The notes below the pieces were generated by a model. The model had not been told where the DNA came from. It did not search any database and worked only from the letters and a program-made list of their open reading frames with translations. A program made the position numbers and the translations under genes. 64,000 bases of DNA. It comes from Planctomycetota bacterium (GTDB lineage Bacteria; Planctomycetota; Phycisphaerae; Sedimentisphaerales; Anaerobacaceae). The stretch is taken from the NCBI GenBank assembly GCA_022566315.1, contig JADFJC010000005.1, positions 1 through 64,000 of the forward strand, in the 5' to 3' direction. Shown piece by piece: positions 17,448 through 27,800 of the stretch. Each line of letters starts with the position of its first letter. The stretch's first letter is position 1.

Positions 17448-18217
17448 AGCGTCGGCATCAGTCAACCGAAGAAGGAGGTCCTAAAGTCCCGGCATATATC
17501 GTTACGTTTTCAGATATGGTAACGCTGCTGCTGACATTCTTTGTGATGCTGTTGAGCCTTGCGACTGTACAGGACGAGGAAATATTTCACAAGGGCCGAG
17601 ATTCCTTCTCCTTTGCAATTAGAAACCTTGGAATTGGTATGTTGTTGGGTAGGAAGCCAAGACCCGATTTCGGTAATGTTAAAATCAGGCATTTCATAAG
17701 CAGCCCCGATAAGTTATTTAAAGGCAGGAGCATACATATAAAAGAGGAGAAAATTCGTCAGGTCTTCAATGAACTACGCCAGTCTATGAAGACGATGCCG
17801 TCAGAAATAGCCGCAAAGAAAACCGATTTTTCGCTAACTAACATTCGCTTCGCGCGGGGTGATGCACGTCTGAATGCCTCGGCAAAGCAGTTCTTAGGCG
17901 GCTTTTGCTCGCATTTGCAGCAGGATTCCGGTTCCAGGCCGGTTAAACTTTATGTGCTTGGTTTAGCCGATGACCGAGCAACCGAGAAAGAACAGTGGAT
18001 ACTTTCAGCTAAGCGGGCCAAGGCGGCGGCGGATTATCTGCGGGGTATTTTATCTTCCGGAACCAGTTTCCAAACGCAACGCAGTGCATTTGGGGGCTGG
18101 TCTAAGTGGTCTGTTTATTGGTGGGGAGCTGGGCCGGGAGGTGATTGGGTGCGGCGGGATAGCCCGATTTCCAGACAGTCGCAGATCCTAATCGCAGTCC
18201 TCAGGGCGGACGATTAA
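17444..18217 (+). CDS. MotB-like stator protein 2
   Basis: VPAYIVTFSDMVTLLLTFFVMLLSLATVQDEE; OmpA-like C-terminus (SAKRAKAAADYLRG); TTG start overlapping the motB1 stop. Confidence 0.85.
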   Translation: MKRRHQSTEEGGPKVPAYIVTFSDMVTLLLTFFVMLLSLATVQDEEIFHKGRDSFSFAIRNLGIGMLLGRKPRPDFGNVKIRHFISSPDKLFKGRSIHIKEEKIRQVFNELRQSMKTMPSEIAAKKTDFSLTNIRFARGDARLNASAKQFLGGFCSHLQQDSGSRPVKLYVLGLADDRATEKEQWILSAKRAKAAADYLRGILSSGTSFQTQRSAFGGWSKWSVYWWGAGPGGDWVRRDSPISRQSQILIAVLRADD

Positions 18218-18316
18218 TTCGTGCTCGTGTCAAGTTTTTCGACAGTTTGTCCGATTATGTGCCAATTCTCGCATCGAAAGTCCTGCTGACGGCTTCTAAT
18301 GCCCCTTTTGGTATTT

Positions 18317-18332
18317 CGGCACGCTATTTGCA
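18317..18332 (+). promoter_or_regulatory. Candidate sigma-54 promoter upstream of fliO
   Basis: CGGCACGCTATTTGCA, one mismatch to TGGCACGNNNNTTGCW, correct spacing, intergenic. Confidence 0.75.
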
Positions 18333-18335
18333 TAT

Positions 18336-18440
18336 GAACTAAAGTGTCTAAAGTGAAATAAAGTGCCTAAAGTGAGTTAAAGTAAAAAAATAATCCATAA
18401 CTTTAGGCACTCTAAACTTTAGACACTTTATGCACTTTCT
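18336..18440. repeat. CTAAAGTG-bounded inverted repeat
   Basis: actaaagtgtctaaagtgaaataaagtgcctaaagtgagttaaagt ... aactttaggcactctaaactttagacactttatgcacttt. Confidence 0.85.
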
Positions 18441-18461
18441 AATTTGGTATTTTGTAGCGTG

Positions 18462-18992
18462 ATGCGATACAGGAAAAAGATTGTTGTTTTTTTGATAACA
18501 GTTGTGTTGGGCAGCGGTGTGCTATTGGTCTGCTCGGTTCGATCGGCTACCGATGGAACAGAATTGGAAAATTCAAAACCGAAAGGTTCGCTTCTAACAG
18601 GCGGATCCAAATCTAATTCTTTATTTGAAAATGACCCCAATTTTTCGACGAGGACGGGTGATAAACCAGGCATCCGAGAGTTGTTCTTTAAAATGATGTT
18701 TTCGGTTTTGTTCCTTGTTGTTCTGGGTGTAGCGGTGATTTATGTTTCAAAAAGGTTTCTGCCAAAAATTACTAAGCTGTCGGGCAAAGAGATTCGTATT
18801 GCTGAAACAGTTCATCTCGGGCCGCGCAAGGCAGTACATCTGCTCGAGATAGGCAATCGACGGTTCCTTATAGGCAGTACAAATGAGAGCATCACAAGAT
18901 TGGCCGACTTAACCAGTCCCGCTGCGGCCTCGGCCTTCGCTGAGACGAGTGCCTTAACGGAGTTGTCAGTACAGGAAATGGATAATAATTGA
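18462..18992 (+). CDS. fliO: Flagellar biosynthesis protein FliO
   Basis: LVVLGVAVIYVSKRFLPKITKLSGKEIRIAETVHLGPRKAVHLLEIGNRRFLIGSTNESITRLADL; directly before fliP. ORF opens at 18444. Confidence 0.88.
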   Translation: MRYRKKIVVFLITVVLGSGVLLVCSVRSATDGTELENSKPKGSLLTGGSKSNSLFENDPNFSTRTGDKPGIRELFFKMMFSVLFLVVLGVAVIYVSKRFLPKITKLSGKEIRIAETVHLGPRKAVHLLEIGNRRFLIGSTNESITRLADLTSPAAASAFAETSALTELSVQEMDNN

Positions 18993-19000
18993 GGATATAA

Positions 19001-19840
19001 ATGACCTGCAAGTTTATTAGAATGTTTTTTCTGGCGTTTTTTGTTTTGATACCAGCCGGATCCTCTTTTGGCCAGGATGTCAATGTGATCCCAGTGCTGC
19101 CTGGACAGCTTGGCGATACTTCCACGACAAGTGCCCCTGCAAACGGTATGCCAAGCATCACGGATTTGATGACGGTTATAGATAAGGCAACGGCCAGCGA
19201 GACCCAAGGCAAAGATTGGTCAACACCTGTCAAACTTGTAATCATCTTTAGCGGCCTGGCGATTCTGCCGAGTCTTATGATGATGATGACTTCCTTTACA
19301 AGGATAGTTATCGTTTTGTCTTTTATTCGACGTGCTTTGACCACGCAGAACATACCTCCTACTATTGCAATGATGGGTTTGGCTTTATTTCTGACGCTGT
19401 ACACAATGGCTCCTACATTCGCCAAGGCCAACACAAGCGCCATACAGCCTTATCTTGCGAACGAGATTGATTTTCAAACGGCGGGTACCAGGGCCGGGGA
19501 TTGTATCAAGGAATTTATGCTTCGGCAGTGCCGCCAAGCGGATTTAGCTCTTTTTGTGCGGATGGCCAAGATAAAACCTCCAACAAGTCTGATGGGCATA
19601 GATTTGCATATAGTTATTCCGGCATTTATTATCAGTGAATTCCGCACTGCATTTGAAATAGGCTGTCTTTTGTTTATTCCTTTTCTACTGATGGATATTG
19701 TTATTGCAAGTGTTTTGCTTAGTGCGGGTATGATGATGCTGCCACCAATGATGATTTCACTGCCTTTGAAGCTGATATTATTCATTCTTGTTGATGGCTG
19801 GGGATTACTTGCCGAGAGTCTTAGTATGAGTTTTAGATAA
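19001..19840 (+). CDS. fliP: Flagellar export protein FliP
   Basis: LVIIFSGLAILPSLMMMMTSFTRIVIVLSFIRRALTTQNIPP...PAFIISEFRTAFEIGCLLFIPFLLMDIVIASVLLSAGMMMLPPMMISLPLKLILFILVDGW. Confidence 0.97.
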   Translation: MTCKFIRMFFLAFFVLIPAGSSFGQDVNVIPVLPGQLGDTSTTSAPANGMPSITDLMTVIDKATASETQGKDWSTPVKLVIIFSGLAILPSLMMMMTSFTRIVIVLSFIRRALTTQNIPPTIAMMGLALFLTLYTMAPTFAKANTSAIQPYLANEIDFQTAGTRAGDCIKEFMLRQCRQADLALFVRMAKIKPPTSLMGIDLHIVIPAFIISEFRTAFEIGCLLFIPFLLMDIVIASVLLSAGMMMLPPMMISLPLKLILFILVDGWGLLAESLSMSFR

Positions 19841-19953
19841 CGTTGAGTGTGAAGTGCCTGTGATAAGTGGTTGACAATTGAATATTGACTATTGAGAGAA
19901 AAAACAGGATTTTAAATTCCAAACCAATAGTCAATAGAGAAGAGGTACAAGTT

Positions 19954-20223
19954 ATGGATAGTAGTTTCGTTCTTTACCTGGGCCGGCATACTCTCGAGAC
20001 GGCTTTGCTTTTAGCTGCTCCGATTCTGCTGACATGTATAGTTGTAGGAGTGGTGATGACATTGTTTCAGGCAGTTACTTCCATACGTGATATGACCTTA
20101 ACGATAGTTCCTAAGCTTTTGGCTGTCGGCATCGTTACGTTGATTTGTGGCGGTTGGACACTGGAGGTGATACTTAGATTTACCAACGAAATGTTTGGCC
20201 ATATCAGGAATATTGGACACTGA
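19954..20223 (+). CDS. fliQ: Flagellar export protein FliQ
   Basis: MDSSFVLYLGRHTLETALLLAAPILLTCIVVGVVMTLFQAVTSIRDMTLTIVPKLL; ATG 19954 has an RBS (agagaagagg). Confidence 0.93.
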   Translation: MDSSFVLYLGRHTLETALLLAAPILLTCIVVGVVMTLFQAVTSIRDMTLTIVPKLLAVGIVTLICGGWTLEVILRFTNEMFGHIRNIGH

Positions 20224-20227
20224 AGGG

Positions 20228-20290
20228 GCAGATGTCAGAAGTCAGAAGTCAGAAATTCTGTCCTCTGTCCTCTGGCATCTGTTTTCTGTA
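20228..20290. repeat. GTCAGAAGTCAGAAG...CTGTCCTCTG quasi-palindromic array
   Basis: gtcagaagtcagaagtcagaaattctgtcctctgtcctctggcatctgttttctgta between fliQ and fliR. Confidence 0.85.
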
Positions 20291-20309
20291 GTTCACTTTA
20301 GGCATTTTT

Positions 20310-21062
20310 ATGGAACTGATGACCGAAAAACTTCTTGGTTTTGTAATAGTGCTGACAAGGATTTCAGCATTTTTTTTGGTACTTCCTATTTTTGGCTGGA
20401 AAAGCATTCCTGTCAGGATAAAGGTTGCGTTGACTATTCTGTTAACGATTTTTTTTTCGATGATAACACCTGTCCCTATCGAGGCCAAGCAAATCTCTAT
20501 CGTCAAGGCAGTATTGCTTCTGGCCAACGAAGCTACCTATGGGCTGGCTCTGGGCCTAAGCATTACTTTTGTATTTGCTGCGGTTAAATTCAGCGGGCGT
20601 ATTATCGAACAGCAGATGGGTTTGAATATAGCCCAGATTTTGGACCCATTGACCGGTGATAGCACTCAACCACTTGGCAGCTTGTTAGAGATGATATTTA
20701 TACTCCTGTTTCTGAGCGCTAACGGGCATCATTTGTTTTTGTTGGTTATCTCGCGAAGTTACGAGACGTTTCCTGCCGGCAGTATCCCAACAATCCACGT
20801 TTTGACCGTTGGGATAATTAAGGCTGGTTCGACACTGTTAATGGCCGGCCTGAAATTGGCCGCACCGATATTGGCGACATTCTTGGTGTTGATGGTTGTA
20901 TTAGCTGTCTTTGCACGTATGATTCCGGAAATGAACATTCTATTTATCAGTTTGCCAATACGTGTAGGTCTGGGATTGTTAATGGTGGCAATTTTTTTGC
21001 CATTTATAAATACGTTTGTGGCCGAATTCGCTGATTGGATGGGTAAACTTCTGCCCTTATGA
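20310..21062 (+). CDS. fliR: Flagellar export protein FliR
   Basis: FVIVLTRISAFFLVLPIFGWKSIPVRIKVALTILLTIFFSMI...GRIIEQQMGLNIAQILDPLTG. Confidence 0.93.
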   Translation: MELMTEKLLGFVIVLTRISAFFLVLPIFGWKSIPVRIKVALTILLTIFFSMITPVPIEAKQISIVKAVLLLANEATYGLALGLSITFVFAAVKFSGRIIEQQMGLNIAQILDPLTGDSTQPLGSLLEMIFILLFLSANGHHLFLLVISRSYETFPAGSIPTIHVLTVGIIKAGSTLLMAGLKLAAPILATFLVLMVVLAVFARMIPEMNILFISLPIRVGLGLLMVAIFLPFINTFVAEFADWMGKLLPL

Positions 21063-21082
21063 ACTAAAATCGGGGACAGATT

Positions 21083-22159
21083 ATGCCAGAGCAAGCTGCC
21101 GAAAGGACGGAACAGCCAACAACCAGGAGATTGTCGAAAGCCAGAGGGAAAGGGCGGGTACCACAGAGTCAAGAACTGACATCGATTGTAACACTTCTGG
21201 TGTTGGTGGCAATGATTACTCTGTTGGCACCGAACTTGCTGCAATTGTTCGTGATACAAATTAGGCAGGGGATGTCGTGCGAAAATAGCATTTTTGCTGA
21301 CAGCAGTGGATTTTTGGATTTCATCAATAGAAAAAGTATCGATTTGATACTTGTTATCTGCCCCATTCTCGCGGCACTTTGTGCGGGTTCTTTTATAGCC
21401 AGCGTCGCTGTCAGCGGACTGAATTATACGCCTGGGGCTTTAGAGCTTAGACTCGACCAGTTCAATCCCGTCACAGGATTACAGAAACTGGTAAACGCTC
21501 GTTCTCTGGTGAAGCTCTTATTGTCCGTGCTGAAACTGCTTTTAATCTCACTCATCGTTTGGTTCTATCTTCGGAGCAGGCTCGATATGCTTGCTGGGCT
21601 TCGATGGGCCTGGTCCACGCAAATACTTGCAGTTATCGCAAAGATAATACTTGGCCTGATGATACGCATCGGCATTGTACTGTTGGCTATGGGTATTGCT
21701 GATGCCTTCTATCAGAAATGGAAATACATCCAGGAACTGAAGATGACGAAGCAGGAAGTAAAACTGGAACTCAGGGATACAATAGGTTCGCCTGAGGTCA
21801 AAAGTCGAATCCGGAAAATCCAGTTCCAAGCGGTCTTGAGGCGCATGTTGCAGGAAGTGCCCAAGGCCAGTGTGGTTCTTGTCAACCCAACACATGTAGC
21901 TGTTGCGCTGCGTTATGATGCCAAGACGATGGAATCGCCCGTGATGGTGGCCAAAGGGGCAGACCATTTGGCGGAAAAAATCAGGGAAATTGCACGGGCT
22001 TACGGTGTGCCCATTGTAAGAAGGCCGGAGTTGGCCAGAACAATATATTCAACGGTCAAACCCGGCAATCCTATACCCGAGGCTTTGTATGTGGTGGTAG
22101 CAGAAGTGTTAGCTATGATTTATCGTTTACGTCATAGAAAAGCAAACTCCCAGGTGTAA
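21083..22159 (+). CDS. flhB: Flagellar export switch protein FlhB
   Basis: AERTEQPTTRRLSKARGKGRVPQSQEL...VPKASVVLVNPTHVAVALRYDAKTMESPVMVAKGADHLAEKIREIARAYGVPIVRRPELARTIY including the NPTH autocleavage motif. Confidence 0.97.
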   Translation: MPEQAAERTEQPTTRRLSKARGKGRVPQSQELTSIVTLLVLVAMITLLAPNLLQLFVIQIRQGMSCENSIFADSSGFLDFINRKSIDLILVICPILAALCAGSFIASVAVSGLNYTPGALELRLDQFNPVTGLQKLVNARSLVKLLLSVLKLLLISLIVWFYLRSRLDMLAGLRWAWSTQILAVIAKIILGLMIRIGIVLLAMGIADAFYQKWKYIQELKMTKQEVKLELRDTIGSPEVKSRIRKIQFQAVLRRMLQEVPKASVVLVNPTHVAVALRYDAKTMESPVMVAKGADHLAEKIREIARAYGVPIVRRPELARTIYSTVKPGNPIPEALYVVVAEVLAMIYRLRHRKANSQV

Positions 22160-22345
22160 AAGACACAAGACTCAAGAGACAAGACTCAGAAGTCAGAAGT
22201 CAGAAGATAATTAAGAATGAGTTCATTGTTCATAGTTCGTAGTTCATAGACTAAAAACTACGAACGCATAACTACTAACTAAAAAAGTCAGAAGTCAAAG
22301 TCTGTCCTCTGTTTTCTGGAGTCTTGAGTCTGAAGTCTGTGTTGT
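22160..22345. repeat. Composite GTCAGAAG / TTCGTAGTTCATAG quasi-palindromic repeats
   Basis: agactcagaagtcagaagtcagaag...gttcatagttcgtagttcatagactaaaaactacgaac...gtctgtcctctgttttctggagtcttgagtctgaagtctg between convergent flhB and fliD. Confidence 0.85.
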
Positions 22346-22397
22346 TCCCTCCAATAATTTACCAGATGAAAACTCACACTACATTCTTGCCTTTATG

Positions 22398-24755
22398 TCA
22401 TAGAGCGAAACCTAAGGCACCCATCTGTTGTTGTATCAAAGCTATATTTCTCTCAAGACGAGCAAATCGAGCTATCAGTCTTTCTTCTCTTTTAGTAAGG
22501 CGGTTTTCTTCGTATTCAATCTTATCCTGTAGGTATTCTATTTGTTTGTCCACATGTTTCTGGTCGATTTGGATGGTGCCCGTTGTTACCTTGAGCATAT
22601 TATCCAGTGCGTCTTCTATTGTGCCGGTAAAACCCTGCTTTACTCTGACAGTGGCGGTGAAAGTGCCGTCCTGACTTAAGTCAACGCTGAGTTGAAGGGC
22701 GTTCTCGGGATACACAGGGTTACCGTTATCGTCAAAGGTGCTGTCGCCGGTAATTATATTGCCGCTGTATGTTGCATCGCGGTAGGTTGATTCGGTTGAG
22801 AGTTTGATTTTGGCGCTGGTGATTGCTCCGCCACTTACCACCACCTCAACGTCGTAGCTGCCTGCTGTGGTGTACTTGCTGTGGGCGCCGTAAAATTCGA
22901 TAGTATTACTGTCGCTGCTGCCGGTCTTGTCTGCTCCGATTATGGCCAGTACGCCCATATAATCTTCAGCTATTGCTTCATCAAAGACATTCATGTCAAG
23001 ACTCAATACCCCTTCTCTGTCAAGCTTAAAGCCGAGATGTCCCGGCGTCAGGAACGTGTCGATATCCTCTATAAATCCATTGGTCCGGACGATAAGGGGT
23101 GTGCGAATCTGCTGCCTTATGGTCGAAACGACATAATCTCCCATCAAGAGACCGGCGGTTTTTAGAACGTCATTGAAGCCGGTCTTTTCCTTAATATACT
23201 CGACGGCAAAGTTATAGGCATCAACCATTTTGGTTAGTTTGTCTTTTACCGATTGGATATCTCTGGTCAGAGTTAGCTGCTCCCCGTTGGCATCAGTCGT
23301 ATCGTGCAGATGCAGAGTAACGCCGTAGATAACATCGTCCACGGTGTTAGAGCTTCTTTTGATCCACCAGTCTGTGTTGTCGCCTTTTGTCGTTTCCGAA
23401 AAAGTCCAACCGGAAGAGGGGGTTAGGTTACTCGTATCAATCGAAATCATGCTAACATCACCAACAGTACTTCGGAATGTGAATATCGTATCACCATCGT
23501 CCCTCAACCTCGCACCACTCACCGTTATATCGCCAGCTTCGACGTTTGACAATGCCTCAAGTGCAGCTTGAATTTGGGCAGTTGAAGCACCACGGTCAAT
23601 CGCGGCAGTCGTTTGTCCGTCATAAGTTAGGGTAAAGGTACCTCCCGTCGCCTTGTTGGTCTTAGACAGCGCCTGCACCTCGGCAATTCCTGGTCCTGTG
23701 GGGTAGCCATCGATCCTTATCTCACTATCCTGAGCTGATTGAGTTTCAATAAAGTCCGAGGCTGTGAAATTCGCCAGGTCCGCCGTTATTGAGCCACCTT
23801 CTGTCAAAACGGCCATCGTAGGCAATGTTAATGTGGCCGCGGAACCGTTGGCGTTGTACGTTAGGGTAATCGAAAGATTGCTTGCCCCGTATGTATCATC
23901 CGTCAAAACAATTTTGCCATTTTCAAGGACTGCTTTGGCAATGCCGTCAAAAGCATCGTTAATCTCAGCGATGAGATGACTAAGTTTGGTGTTGCTGGTG
24001 ATGCTAAGGTCCACCTGGGTTATCGGATTACCATTGTGGTCTGTACCGGTTATTTCGATAACTTCTCCGCCTTCGAGTGTCCCGCTGAATTGTTCAAGGT
24101 CTGTAACCTTCGTACTCAGCGTTGCGTTATTACTATTCTGTGTAAGTTCACTATCGGCCTGCCACACTTCCGTGCTGCTTGCATTGACCGAGATGGTATA
24201 ATCGGAGCCGGCGTCATTGCCGTTCAACACCAGATGATATGCATCGTTGTAGTACAGCAGGTTGGCTGTAACACCGGGGTTGTTCGCGTCGTTGTTGATT
24301 AAGCCGACCAGGTCCTCCAGTGTTGTAGTCGCTGTGGTCGTTAAGGTTGTTTCCTTATGATTGTATGAGTAGATAAAAGTGCCGGCTCCTACGTAATCCT
24401 CGGCGTATTCTTTGCCGGTCGTGTGAACCCATCGCTCGGCATTGGCCAACTGGTTGACTACGATCGTATAATTGCCTTCAAAAGCGTTATAAGATGCCTC
24501 GGCGGTCAATTTGTCGGTATCGCTGGAGGTAACTGAAAAAGCGCGAAGTTCGTTGGCGTCGGAAAGAGCTCGAACGGAGTTTCTTAAGTTGCTGAGTTTG
24601 GTTTCCAGAGTGCTCAGAGCATCTTGTCTTTCCTCCCAAATACTTATGCGTTCTTTATACACATTAAGTGAACGGCGCTCGATAGCCATCAGTTGGGCGA
24701 TGAGTTTGGTTGTATCTATCCCTGTTAAAAGCCCTGGGAGCTGTAAAGTTGGCAT
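22398..24755 (-). CDS. fliD: Flagellar filament cap protein FliD (HAP2)
   Basis: LPGLLTGIDTTKLIAQLMAIERRSLNVYKERISIWEERQDALSTLETKLSNLRNSVRAL...; C-terminal coiled coil LTKREERLIARFARLERNIALIQQQM. Confidence 0.93.
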   Translation of the reverse strand: MPTLQLPGLLTGIDTTKLIAQLMAIERRSLNVYKERISIWEERQDALSTLETKLSNLRNSVRALSDANELRAFSVTSSDTDKLTAEASYNAFEGNYTIVVNQLANAERWVHTTGKEYAEDYVGAGTFIYSYNHKETTLTTTATTTLEDLVGLINNDANNPGVTANLLYYNDAYHLVLNGNDAGSDYTISVNASSTEVWQADSELTQNSNNATLSTKVTDLEQFSGTLEGGEVIEITGTDHNGNPITQVDLSITSNTKLSHLIAEINDAFDGIAKAVLENGKIVLTDDTYGASNLSITLTYNANGSAATLTLPTMAVLTEGGSITADLANFTASDFIETQSAQDSEIRIDGYPTGPGIAEVQALSKTNKATGGTFTLTYDGQTTAAIDRGASTAQIQAALEALSNVEAGDITVSGARLRDDGDTIFTFRSTVGDVSMISIDTSNLTPSSGWTFSETTKGDNTDWWIKRSSNTVDDVIYGVTLHLHDTTDANGEQLTLTRDIQSVKDKLTKMVDAYNFAVEYIKEKTGFNDVLKTAGLLMGDYVVSTIRQQIRTPLIVRTNGFIEDIDTFLTPGHLGFKLDREGVLSLDMNVFDEAIAEDYMGVLAIIGADKTGSSDSNTIEFYGAHSKYTTAGSYDVEVVVSGGAITSAKIKLSTESTYRDATYSGNIITGDSTFDDNGNPVYPENALQLSVDLSQDGTFTATVRVKQGFTGTIEDALDNMLKVTTGTIQIDQKHVDKQIEYLQDKIEYEENRLTKREERLIARFARLERNIALIQQQMGALGFAL

Positions 24756-24899
24756 CTTTGTCTGCCTTTTTGGTTTAAGTTTTCATACCTTCACGAAAAT
24801 CTACAAGCACGGCTAACGCCCGCACCTACGTGATTTATTATCGTTCAAAAACACTTTTAGCTTAATTATTTATCTTATATTTGCCCACCGTATCTGTTT

Positions 24900-27800
24900 T
24901 CATTTAGAAACAACTTGCTGTGGCGCCTCGGTATATCTGGCTCGTATGAGTTTAGACTTTTGCAATAACTGCCGCAGACCCTGGTTTTCCGGGTCTATTT
25001 TTACACAGTCATTTAGCTCTGAACAGGCCCGGTCGAAAGCTGTTCTTGAACACTCAGGGGCGTTTGTCTTTACATATTCCTGCCCTATTGCAAGGTATGT
25101 CCCGGCAGTTAGGCATTTAGCGTGCAATTGCCTCATCTCAGGAGCTATCTTATCCCACTCAACGTCCGGAAACAGCTCGTCGTATGTGAACGTATCGGTA
25201 AATCGCTTGACAACATCAAAATGACTTTTTGCCTTTTGGGCGGAGCAATTTCTTGAAAGACTGTCGCTGGTCATTCGGCGCAGATACATAGCACCCTTGA
25301 GATGATGTATTTTCAGACCGGCCTTTACGAACCGCCGCATCATATCGTAGTCTTCACCAACCAGTAACTCCTCGTCAAAAAAGCCGATTTTATCGAAGAC
25401 GCTTCTTCTGATACAGGTTCTGAACGGCACTACCGGAAAGCCACAGTGGAAAAGGTCTCTAATGAGCAATCTTCGGTCCGTGTATTCTGGTCTTTCAATC
25501 ACTCGAATCGGTTTGGAGTTCTCATCAATAAGACAATCGTCACAATAAACCAGGTCAACATCGGGATGTTTTTCAAATTCAGCCAGGTGCGCGGCAATAA
25601 AGTCCGCTGTCATCATATCATCGTGGTCAAGCTTTATTAGAAAAGAGCCTTCGGATTTTTCGATCCCGGTATTGTGCGTGGCAGCAAGCCCGGAATTTTC
25701 ATGGTAGAAGTATTTTATTCTTTCATCTTTAAAACTGAATACTATGTCTTTGGTATCGTCTGTGGAGCCATCGTTAACAACAATCAGTTCGAGGTTTCGG
25801 TAGTTTTGAATTAGAACACTTTCAATTGCCTCTGCGATATGTTCAGCGGCATTGTAAGCCGGCATTATCACCGAAACCAGTGGCTCAGATTGTTTACAGC
25901 AAGAGCTTTGCCGGATACCTTTCTGCTCACTTTGCTGTTCAGAAACGTAAGGCTCGGAAATATTATTGTTTTGCCGTTGTTGGCAACTTTCGTTCTCCAG
26001 ATCAATCAACCGAAGGTCATAAAGCTTGCTGTTTTCCAGATACCAGTTCCGAACATCAGCCTCTATCTGATTTTCGAAATAATCAGATATGAACTGTCTT
26101 GCAGCGGCGTTGTTGTAGTTTTGTATTTCCCTGTTTAGATACCCTCGGCTCTCAGCCTTCATGCTGACCGCAAAGTAGGCAAGTCCCCTAAGAAGGTCAT
26201 AATTCCTGAAAATTCTCTCTACACCTTTAACTCTCTTACCTACGGTATTGAGAGTGATAATACACGATATGTATTTTGAATTGACAAATTGTGCGAGGGC
26301 TCTGTCTGCAAATCTATAGAGCATCGTACGGTTAACAGGCCTGGTGTCAAACTCACGCTCCACAGATTCCTGCAACGCAAGCTCGGCATATTCATTTTGC
26401 TGTTCAGCCCGTGTGGCAGAAACAGCTCCCGGCCAGGACCTCAAGTTATATAGATATTCTCCCAGATTTCGTATCTCTCCGACTTCGGATAATCGTAACA
26501 ACAGGTCATAGTCCTGGGCATATGTGTACTTTTCATTATATCCTCCGATTTCCACCAGAGAGGATCTTCGCAACATCATTGACCCATGGCCAACACAGTT
26601 TCCAATTGGCAAGTTCTTTTTAATATCTTCATATCCTATTGGTGTCTCCTTGCTACCCCAAACCTCGCCATTGGAATCAATTCTGCCATACCAAGAGCCC
26701 AGAGCTACACATTCCGGATTTTCGTTCAAAAATCCTACCTGTTTTTCAAACCGCTGAGGATGAGAAATATCATCCGCATCCATCCGGGCAACATATTCAC
26801 CTCTACATAACTTTAGCCCAATGTTTAAGGATTTTGTTAAGCCCTTATTTACAGAATTTCTACAAATGAACGTCCTTGGGTCTTTCATATTAACGAGTAT
26901 CTCAGAGGTCCTATCGGTGCTTCCATCATCAACTATGATTACCTCAAAATCCTGATATGTCTGGTTGTATATGCTCTCCAGCGCTTGCTCGATATATTTT
27001 TCGGAATTATAAGCAGAAATTAACACGCTAACTTTAGGCCTATTAGTCATGTCCTTGTTCTTTTCCTGGTAAGGTATGAATGCGTTAAAGCCGCCATTAT
27101 AGTAATGCTGAACTCTATCATTGTGCCCCTGCAAGTAAACCAGGCCTCTGTCATCAATGTATTCATACAGTTTTTTATCCAATGTAAGGCGATATAATTT
27201 GCTGTCGGGTATGCCGACAAATACATTGAACCAGGTCACTGTGGGTTTGATTTCCTTTAATAACTGGTTTGTTTGAAGGATATCCAATTCTGTCTCATCG
27301 GGAACTCCAACGATGACACTTGCCGCTGTCTTTACATCAAACTCATGACACCACTTAAAAACATATCTAATTTGCTCGACAGTAATATCTTTTTGCGTCA
27401 AATCCAGCATTCTCTGGGAGCCGCTTTCTACGCCGAAATAAAATCCCCTTAAACCAGCACGTGACATTAGTTCAACAATATCTCTGGTGAGGTTAGAGAC
27501 TCTCGATTCGCAAACCCAGGATATCTTTATTCTTTTTTCTATCATCAGGTTGCAAAACTTTTTCAGCCTTTCTTTGTTAAGAGTAAAGTTATCTTCCCGG
27601 AAGTAGATTCCCTTTGTCCCATAATTCTTAATAAGATATTCGATGTCAGAGACAATCCGCTCAGCGCTAAAATATGTATACTTCTTTCCCCAGATGGAAC
27701 CGACCGAGCAAAATTGGCATCTGAAGGGGCAGCCACGACTGGTGTTCATTGTGAATACAGGCTGGTCTTCAAAAAACCTTACATTCCAATTGTAGGGTAA

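Noticed and set aside
21225-21240. TGGCACCGAACTTGCT, a good sigma-54 match
   Set aside because: Lies inside flhB coding sequence with no gene start shortly downstream; probably chance.
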